Assembly: GCA_022511505.1 (NCBI GenBank) | Contig: JAFLTK010000273.1 | Coordinates: forward strand, 1-7,507 | Direction of reading: 5' to 3' | DNA: 7,507 bases | Source of the DNA: Muribaculaceae bacterium | GTDB lineage: Bacteria > Bacteroidota > Bacteroidia > Bacteroidales > Muribaculaceae | Shown here: one piece after another, positions 1 through 5,350 of the stretch | Position numbering within the stretch: the stretch's first letter is position 1 | Layout of the letters: each line of letters begins with the position of its first letter | Translations under genes and position numbers: made by a program | Notes under the pieces: model-generated | Database searches by the model: none | What the model saw: only the letters and a program-made list of their open reading frames with translations | What the model was told of the DNA's origin: nothing

Positions 1-1
1 A

Positions 2-3000
2 ATGAAAAAGCGAGTCCTCCTCATGTTGGTTATCTCGGTGTTGAGCCTGATGGCGGCGAGTGCTTTTGACGCCGCCTCTATTCCCGAGGTGTTAGGTCGG
101 CTGACGCTCGAGCAAAAGGCGCGTCTACTCGTTGGAGCCGCCGGTAGCGACGAGGCACCGAGCCACGTCACCGCTGGAGCCGCCGGCTGGACCTACGCCA
201 TCCCCTCGCTCGGCATCCCCGGCGTCAATCTTGCCGACGGACCGGTTGGACCGCGCATCAACCCCATGCCGTGGATAAAAACCCGCGTCGTCTATGACAG
301 CAACGGCCTCCCCGCCGAGGTCGCGACCACCGACGCCGCCCGAGGCAACGAGCCCTCCCAGTGGTGCACGGCATTCCCCTCAACCGCGGCGCTTGCCGCA
401 ACTTTCGACCCCGTCGCCGCCCGTATTCAGGGCGAGGCTATGGGCGCCGAGGCTGCCGCCTACGGCATCGACATCTTGCTTGCGCCGGGTGTCAACATTA
501 TCCGCAATCCACTTTGCGGCCGCAATTTTGAATATTATTCAGAGGACCCGCTGTTGACAGGCGTGCTTGCCGCTGCGCTTGTTGAAGGCATCCAGAGTCA
601 GGGCGTTGGCGCGTGCTTGAAGCATTTTGTAGCCAACAATCAGCAGACCGGTAAGAAAGTCAACGACCCGGTGATGAGTCAGCGAGCCCTCCGCGAGATA
701 TATCTGCCCGCGTTTGAGCGAGTAGTAAAGAAAGCCCGTCCATGGACCATGATGGGCTCCTATAACCGCATCGCCGGCCAATTTACCCAGACCAACCAAG
801 AACTCAACAAGCGGCTGCTCCGCGACGAGTGGGGATATGACGGCTTGTTGCTGACCGACTGGACCGTGCGCCGTCCAACGGCCGACCTGCTCAACGCCCG
901 CACCGCCCTGATGATGCCCGGCGACGAGGAGATTGTCACCGAGATTATCGAAGCGGTCAACAACGGCAGTGTCAGCGTCGCGACGCTCGACAGTTGTGTG
1001 ACCGACGTCCTGACGATGGTTGCCCGCACGCTGAGCGCCCGCGGTTGGACACCATCTGTGCCCGACCTCGATACCAACGCCGCGCTTTCGCGACAGATTG
1101 GCGCCGAGGGGATGGTGCTGCTTAAAAACGACGCCAACCTGCTTCCCCTCGCCCCCGGCTCGCGCGTCGCCCTCTTCGGAACGAGTGCCTATCAGAGCAT
1201 TGCCGGCGGGACTGGCTCGTCAAACGTCAACAAGCGCTATGTAGTCGACATCGACAGCGGGTTGATTGCCGCCGGCTACAACATTGACCCGACACTCGCT
1301 CAAATCTATCGCACCCATAACGCCACCCAAGCCACGCTAACCGACTCCCACCCCGGTTGCCCCGCGTGGCAAAAGATTTCCTACCATCGCCCCGTTATCG
1401 ACGAGATGGACCTCGGCAAAGCGTCGACCCTCATCGGTCGCGCGGCTGACGCCAACGACGTGGCCGTCATTGTCCTCGGCCGCAAGAGCGGTGAAACATC
1501 TGACCGCACCGTCGACAACGATTTCAATCTGACCGAGGCCGAGCGCGTGATGATTAAGAGCGTCACAGAGGCGTTTGCCGCCGCCGGCAAACAGACGGTG
1601 CTTGTGCTCAACGTTTGCGGTCCGGTTGCCACCATCGATTGGGCAGACCTGCCGGATGCTATCCTCGTGGCGTGGTTCCCGGGTCAGGAGTGTGGCCACG
1701 CCGTGGCCGACGTACTCTCGGGCCGCGTCAACCCTTGCGGCCGCCTCCCGATGACGTGGTATAAAACATACGCCGACGTACCTACGGCCGCAAATTACCC
1801 CCGCGTCGGACAGACCGAGGGGCGCAACTTTGACTACACGCTTTATGACGAAGATATTTGGCTCGGCTACCGCAACCCGTCAACCGAGGGTGTTGCTTTC
1901 CCGTTTGGCGCCGGAATGAGTTACACCGAGTTCGCCTACAGCAACCTCAAGACGCGTCGCCGAGGTGACACAACACTTGTCGACGTCACCGTTACCAACA
2001 CCGGCAACCGCCCGGGCCGCGAGGTCGTGCAACTTTATGTCACCGCTCCGGCCACGACGATGTCCAAGCCCGAGGCCGAACTGCGGGGCTTCACCAAGAC
2101 ACCGCTTTTGGCGCCCGGCGAGAGTTATCGCGCCACTATCGCCATCACCGACCGCGACCTCGCATCGTTCAATCAAGACAAATCGCGCTGGGAAACCGAG
2201 GCGGGACGCTACCCTGCCCGCACCGCCCTGCACGCCGACGGTTCCACCCCCTCGGTCACCTTTGAAATAAAGAAACCGCGCGTCTATCCGGTTGCCGACA
2301 TCCTGCGCCCCGTTGACCGCGAGGTCTACACCGGCCGGCAACCTACCGCCAATATGCAATGGCACGAGGCGGCAGATTTCGGTCTGCTCGGTCGCGTCTA
2401 CCCCGACTCTCTCCCACTCTATTCGCGTATCCCGGCGTTCCTCCGCGACTCGACTCGCTCGGCCCGCTATGACCTCGGGCAACAGACGGCCGGCATGGCG
2501 GTAACTTTCAGCACCGACTCGCCCCGCCTTGCGCTCGACTGGCAAAACACGTCCGGCCAAGACATGACCCATATCGCCGCTCTCGCCTCGCGCGGAGCCG
2601 ACCTCTATTGGCTGGCATCTGACAGTACATGGCGGTTCCTCGCCCCGGCGCGACCCATGGGCAACCCGACAACCTGGCTGATGATTGACAACATGCCTCG
2701 CGAAACGAGACAATACTTGCTTCATCTGCCGCTGTATGACGGCCTGAAATATTGTCGCATCGGTATCGACCCGACGGCGACAATCGGCCCGGCTACCGTC
2801 GACTTTCCGCGCCGCGACGTCAAGCCCGTCGTCATCTATGGCAGCTCGATAGCCCAGGGCGCCGCGGCGTCGCGTCCCGGCATGGTGGCAAGCAACATCT
2901 TGCGCCGCGAGACCGGCGTCGAGACCATCAACCTCGGTTTTAGCGCCAATGCCCACCTCGATTATGAGATCGCCCGCATGATGGCCGACGTCGACGCCTC

Positions 3001-3367
3001 GGTCTATGTGCTCGATTTTGTACCAAATGCCACCGTCCATGAAATAAACAGCCGCGCCGAGACGTTTGTCAAGATATTGAGAGAACGACGCCCCGACGTG
3101 CCGCTCATCTTCATCGAAGACCCATATTTTACTCATTCACAACTGGATAGTGTCATTCGCGCCACCATCGACGCCAAAAATGCAGCAATCCGCCGGGTCT
3201 ACGAGAAGATGAAAGCAGCCGGCATGGACAACACCTATTATATCACGACCGACCTGCTTTTGCCGGCCGACGGCGACGGCTCTTCTGACTCGATACATTT
3301 CACCGACCGAGGATTTCGCACCTACTGCGACGCCCTCCTCCCGGTTTTACGCAAAATCTGTTTCTAA
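2..3367 (+). CDS. Exported GH3 glycosidase fused to a C-terminal SGNH/GDSL-type esterase
   Basis: The product is a 1121-residue bimodular carbohydrate-active enzyme, probably periplasmic or cell-surface. Residues 1-21 are a Sec signal peptide (MKKR, hydrophobic core, ASA cleavage site), which fixes the start at base 2. The GH3 N-terminal domain spans about 28-345: substrate-binding D79 in ADGPVGPR, R174 in GRNFEYYSEDP, K207-H208, and probable nucleophile D286 in GLLLTDW. The GH3 C-terminal domain (about 365-645) carries E498 in SGETSDR, where the acid/base lies in SGExxDR-type beta-glucosidases. An Fn3-like domain (about 655-740, VTNTGNRPGREVVQLYV) follows. Residues about 785-937 resemble the GxDLY domain (RGADLYWL, 864-871), and about 941-1115 an SGNH hydrolase: S949 in YGSSIAQG, G979 in NLGFSANAH, N1009 in DFVPN, D1096 and H1099 in DSIHF. 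Most GH3 enzymes of this type stop near 750-800 residues. Both active sites look complete. Beta-glucosidase or beta-xylosidase plus acetyl esterase is plausible; the substrate is inferred only. Confidence 0.93.
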   Translation: MKKRVLLMLVISVLSLMAASAFDAASIPEVLGRLTLEQKARLLVGAAGSDEAPSHVTAGAAGWTYAIPSLGIPGVNLADGPVGPRINPMPWIKTRVVYDSNGLPAEVATTDAARGNEPSQWCTAFPSTAALAATFDPVAARIQGEAMGAEAAAYGIDILLAPGVNIIRNPLCGRNFEYYSEDPLLTGVLAAALVEGIQSQGVGACLKHFVANNQQTGKKVNDPVMSQRALREIYLPAFERVVKKARPWTMMGSYNRIAGQFTQTNQELNKRLLRDEWGYDGLLLTDWTVRRPTADLLNARTALMMPGDEEIVTEIIEAVNNGSVSVATLDSCVTDVLTMVARTLSARGWTPSVPDLDTNAALSRQIGAEGMVLLKNDANLLPLAPGSRVALFGTSAYQSIAGGTGSSNVNKRYVVDIDSGLIAAGYNIDPTLAQIYRTHNATQATLTDSHPGCPAWQKISYHRPVIDEMDLGKASTLIGRAADANDVAVIVLGRKSGETSDRTVDNDFNLTEAERVMIKSVTEAFAAAGKQTVLVLNVCGPVATIDWADLPDAILVAWFPGQECGHAVADVLSGRVNPCGRLPMTWYKTYADVPTAANYPRVGQTEGRNFDYTLYDEDIWLGYRNPSTEGVAFPFGAGMSYTEFAYSNLKTRRRGDTTLVDVTVTNTGNRPGREVVQLYVTAPATTMSKPEAELRGFTKTPLLAPGESYRATIAITDRDLASFNQDKSRWETEAGRYPARTALHADGSTPSVTFEIKKPRVYPVADILRPVDREVYTGRQPTANMQWHEAADFGLLGRVYPDSLPLYSRIPAFLRDSTRSARYDLGQQTAGMAVTFSTDSPRLALDWQNTSGQDMTHIAALASRGADLYWLASDSTWRFLAPARPMGNPTTWLMIDNMPRETRQYLLHLPLYDGLKYCRIGIDPTATIGPATVDFPRRDVKPVVIYGSSIAQGAAASRPGMVASNILRRETGVETINLGFSANAHLDYEIARMMADVDASVYVLDFVPNATVHEINSRAETFVKILRERRPDVPLIFIEDPYFTHSQLDSVIRATIDAKNAAIRRVYEKMKAAGMDNTYYITTDLLLPADGDGSSDSIHFTDRGFRTYCDALLPVLRKICF

Positions 3368-3471
3368 TGTTTTTATTGTTGTTACTACAATCCCATCGCG
3401 GAGCGATGAATCTCTCAATAACCGCGTACAAGCGCGCAGCGCGCAGTGCGCGGGCGATACCTCTCTCTGAA

Positions 3472-3541
3472 AATCGTCCTGGAGGGACGAGATTTAATTG
3501 CTACAAGTTTCCACATGAAAGATTGTCCCTCCAGGACAATT
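3472..3541. repeat. Long stem-loop inside element copy A
   Basis: Arms 3472-3490 and 3523-3541 pair over 19 positions with one mismatch (C3475 against A3538) and one G-U pair (G3489 with U3524), around a 32-nt loop. The core is GTCCTGGAGGGAC against GTCCCTCCAGGAC. Each arm is itself an imperfect palindrome (GTCC/GGAC type), so a cruciform or alternative small hairpins are possible. No T-run follows, so it does not look like an intrinsic terminator. Both arms are identical in copy B, while the loop differs at five positions. Confidence 0.75.
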
Positions 3542-3605
3542 CCCTGTGTGGTCTTCCTACCCCGCACAACTCGCTTCGCTCGTATGTACGGGGTTAATGA
3601 AATAA

Positions 3606-3622
3606 GTGCCGTTCCACGGCAC
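3606..3622. repeat. Perfect 7-bp hairpin in the leader of the first DUF4855-like gene
   Basis: GTGCCGT and ACGGCAC pair perfectly across the loop TCC, 39 nt before the start codon. The same hairpin occurs unchanged at 5257-5273 upstream of the second paralogue. The right half (CCACGGCA) recurs at 7406-7413 without its left half. It may be the terminal module of the repeat element or part of a transcribed leader. Confidence 0.7.
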
Positions 3623-3631
3623 GCTCTCAAT

Positions 3632-3658
3632 AACAACATCAACAACATCAACAACATC
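3632..3658 (+). repeat. 9-nt tandem array, three AACAACATC units, abutting the start codon
   Basis: Three perfect copies of AACAACATC end three bases (ATA) before the ATG at 3662. There is no Shine-Dalgarno sequence; an A-rich, unstructured leader is what Bacteroidetes ribosomes commonly use, so this array probably lies in the ribosome-binding region. The equivalent array before the second paralogue has six units. In this copy the array happens to be in frame with the gene (it would read NNINNINNI), but in the other copy it is not, which argues that it is untranslated. Confidence 0.85.
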
Positions 3659-3661
3659 ATA

Positions 3662-5023
3662 ATGAATATCAAAAAAATCGCTATGTTACTGGCCGCGCTG
3701 ATTGCCATCAACAGCGCCGACGCGGCCCGAGTGAATCAGTTTGGAAAGGATACAGAGGTATGTGACCCGGTGCTAATCTACACCGGAGGCGTTGCCAAGC
3801 GTGCGACGTGGGACAAGACCAATCTGAAACCCTACGTCACCCACACCTACGCCGACGGCCATGTCGACTGGTTTTATGACGCGTTCATTTTCAACGAGAC
3901 GACCTGGTGGGGCAAACCGCTTTGCAACACCATCGGCTCAACGCCGGCAACCCAGGCCGACTGGCTCAAGTTCATCGACCACATTTTTGCCGACAATTCA
4001 GACCTCGGCGCGCTCGACGCTCTCATCACCGAGATGAAAGCCACGCTCGGCGAACCGCGCATGCGCCACAAGGTCATCATCGGCTACTGCGTGCCTTGCA
4101 TGGACCACAGTTACCGCTCTCCCGACGGTGGCGACGCCGGCTTCCAATGGACAAAATTTAACTGGGGAACGGTCGATGGCGTCGAGATGGATTTCTCAAA
4201 ACCCGAGCACCGTCTGGCCGCCGTCAAGTGGTATGTCGACGAGTGTATCAGCCGTTTCGAGCAAAAAGGATACAAAAACATCGACCTCGCCGGGTTTTAT
4301 AGCGTCGAGGAGTCGATGAACCCGCGCGTCAGCAACGGCGACATGCAAGCCCAATATAACGACTATGTACACGAGCGCGGTTTGCGTGCCTATTGGATTC
4401 CCTACTGGTATGACAACGACAGTTATGCGACCGTCTGGAAAGAAAAATATCATTTTGACATGGCCTATCGCCAGCCAAACTACTTTTTCTACAACAACGA
4501 CGGCACCCTGCCACCGTTCAGCCAACTGACGGCCGCCATCAACAACAGCAAACTGTATGGCTTGGGCCTCGAGCTGGAGTTTGAGACCGCCGAGCGTAGC
4601 AACGGCCTCAACGAGGTGTCGCCGGCCATGCATCAGCGCTTGATTGATTATATCGACGAGTTTGAGCGCATGGGCGTGTGGGACAACGCCGGCGTTGCCC
4701 ATTATGGCGGCTCGGTCGGTTACATCAATATGGACAAAAGCACCGACCCCGTCAATCACGCCACGATGGACCGACTCGCCGACCTCGTTGTCAAACGCCA
4801 GTCGGCTTTTGCCGGCATTGAGGGCGTCACGGCCGAGCAACATCGCCAGGTAGCCTACAGCGGGCAGGGCGAAATTTTCATCTCGGCCGAGTATCCCGAG
4901 GCCCGCGTCTACAACATTGCCGGACGAGAGGTGTTCAGCGGTTGGGGCCGCTTTGCCTGTGAACCCGGCATCTATATCGTTACATCAGGGACAGGATTGA
5001 CAACCAAAATCAACTGCTTCTAA
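3662..5023 (+). CDS. Exported DUF4855-like protein, putative glycan-active enzyme (paralogue 1)
   Basis: The product has 453 residues. Residues 1-21 are a Sec signal peptide (MNIKK, hydrophobic stretch, ADA), so the start is the ATG at 3662. A GTG 216 nt upstream keeps the frame open, but that extension would translate the palindromic repeat, so it is rejected. Residues about 30-385 resemble DUF4855 (recalled from family features, not searched): GKPLCN (84-89), GEPRMRHKV (130-138), GVEMDFS (173-179), GFYSVEES (211-218), YWIPYW (244-249), QPNYFF (271-276), and LGLELEFE (301-308). The paired acids E216/E217 and E304/E306 and the aromatic-rich motifs suggest a TIM-barrel-like hydrolase, but no activity is established here. 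Compared with paralogue 2 it has about 15 extra residues near 143-168. The last 45 residues (ARVYNIAGREV, then EPGIYIV) resemble a short beta-rich C-terminal sorting-type tail. It probably acts outside the cytoplasm on the same glycan as its neighbours. Confidence 0.88.
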   Translation: MNIKKIAMLLAALIAINSADAARVNQFGKDTEVCDPVLIYTGGVAKRATWDKTNLKPYVTHTYADGHVDWFYDAFIFNETTWWGKPLCNTIGSTPATQADWLKFIDHIFADNSDLGALDALITEMKATLGEPRMRHKVIIGYCVPCMDHSYRSPDGGDAGFQWTKFNWGTVDGVEMDFSKPEHRLAAVKWYVDECISRFEQKGYKNIDLAGFYSVEESMNPRVSNGDMQAQYNDYVHERGLRAYWIPYWYDNDSYATVWKEKYHFDMAYRQPNYFFYNNDGTLPPFSQLTAAINNSKLYGLGLELEFETAERSNGLNEVSPAMHQRLIDYIDEFERMGVWDNAGVAHYGGSVGYINMDKSTDPVNHATMDRLADLVVKRQSAFAGIEGVTAEQHRQVAYSGQGEIFISAEYPEARVYNIAGREVFSGWGRFACEPGIYIVTSGTGLTTKINCF

Positions 5024-5026
5024 AAA

Positions 5027-5280
5027 GTTGTTATTACAGTCACATCGCGGAGCGATGACTCTCTCAATAACCGCGTACAAGCGCGCAGCGCGCAGTGCGC
5101 GGAAGATGCCTCAATATGAAAATCGTCCTGGAGGGACGAGATTTCATTGCTACGAGGTTCCATATAAAAGATTGTCCCTCCAGGACAATTCCCTATGTGT
5201 GGTCCTCCTACCCCGCACAACTCGCTTCGCTCGTATGTACGGGGTTAATGAAATAAGTGCCGTTCCACGGCACGCTCTCA
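5027..5280. repeat. Palindrome-rich intergenic element, copy B
   Basis: This 254-nt copy starts 4 nt after the stop codon of paralogue 1 and is collinear with copy A (3378-3629) over its whole length. Its modules are: ATCGC-GGA-GCGAT at 5044-5056; the GC-rich palindrome at about 5071-5102; the long stem 5121-5139/5172-5190; CCCCGCACA/TGTACGGGG at 5211-5219 and 5236-5244; and GTGCCGT-TCC-ACGGCAC at 5257-5273. The last 75 nt are identical to copy A. Differences sit in the left flank, the spacer before the long stem, the loop of that stem, and a 2-nt insertion just after it. No credible gene lies in this gap; with the 9-nt array that follows it fills the space up to the second paralogue. Confidence 0.85.
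5121..5190. repeat. Long stem-loop inside element copy B
   Basis: The 19-nt arms 5121-5139 and 5172-5190 match those of copy A exactly, with the same single mismatch and G-U pair. The 32-nt loop differs from copy A at five positions. No T-run follows the right arm. Confidence 0.75.
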
Positions 5281-5282
5281 TC

Positions 5283-5336
5283 AACAACACCAACAACACC
5301 AACAACATCAACAACACCAACAACATCAACAACACC
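5283..5336 (+). repeat. 9-nt tandem array, six AACAAC(A)(C/T)C units, upstream of paralogue 2
   Basis: Six units of 9 nt occur in the order ACC, ACC, ATC, ACC, ATC, ACC (third triplet of each AACAACAYC unit). They are followed by 14 nt ending in ATA directly before the ATG at 5351. No Shine-Dalgarno sequence is present. The array is twice as long as the one before paralogue 1 and more degenerate, which fits slippage or unequal expansion. Its reading frame differs from that of the gene, so it is a leader sequence and not coding. Confidence 0.85.
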
Positions 5337-5350
5337 AATCATCAACTATA

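Larger units (their letters stand above)
3378..3629. repeat. Palindrome-rich intergenic element, copy A
   Basis: This 252-nt element begins 11 nt after the GH3 stop codon and, with the following 9-nt array, fills the gap to the next gene. A second copy lies at 5027-5280 with about 16 substitutions and one 2-nt indel by eye (about 93% identity). It is a chain of inverted repeats: ATCGC-GGA-GCGAT at 3395-3407; a GC-rich palindrome at 3422-3453 with CCGCG and CGCGG at its ends; a long stem at 3472-3541; CCCCGCACA/TGTACGGGG at 3560-3568 and 3585-3593; and GTGCCGT-TCC-ACGGCAC at 3606-3622. Short reading frames in it are not supported as genes, because the two copies place them in different frames relative to the downstream gene. 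It resembles a REP/BIME-like mosaic or a structured 5' leader. I recognise no named family with certainty and see no transposase. Confidence 0.85.

Noticed and set aside
1880..3136. Long open frame on the minus strand opposite the GH3-esterase gene
   Set aside because: It is a by-product of GC-rich codon use in the real gene; its translation shows no signal peptide, domain or plausible composition, while the plus strand shows full catalytic motifs.
3368..3420. Bacteroidetes-type promoter (TTTG near -33, TAnnTTTG near -7) in the intergenic regions
   Set aside because: I found no convincing TAnnTTTG match with a suitably spaced partner in the gaps at 3368-3661, 5024-5350 or 7373-7460, so no promoter is called.
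3472..3541. Intrinsic terminator at the long stem-loop
   Set aside because: The 32-nt loop is large and no T-run follows either copy.
3367..3597. Short open frames within the intergenic elements (also at 5028-5351)
   Set aside because: They arise from the conserved palindromes; they lack a supported start signal, and their peptide similarity just reflects DNA identity of the repeat.
3446..3661. In-frame 72-residue N-terminal extension of the first DUF4855-like gene from a GTG
   Set aside because: It would translate the palindromic element and the AAC array, the second copy is not in frame with its gene, and a clear signal peptide starts at 3662.
3395..5280. CRISPR array
   Set aside because: The palindromic modules differ from one another and are not separated by unique spacers of regular length; the two full copies are separated by a complete gene.
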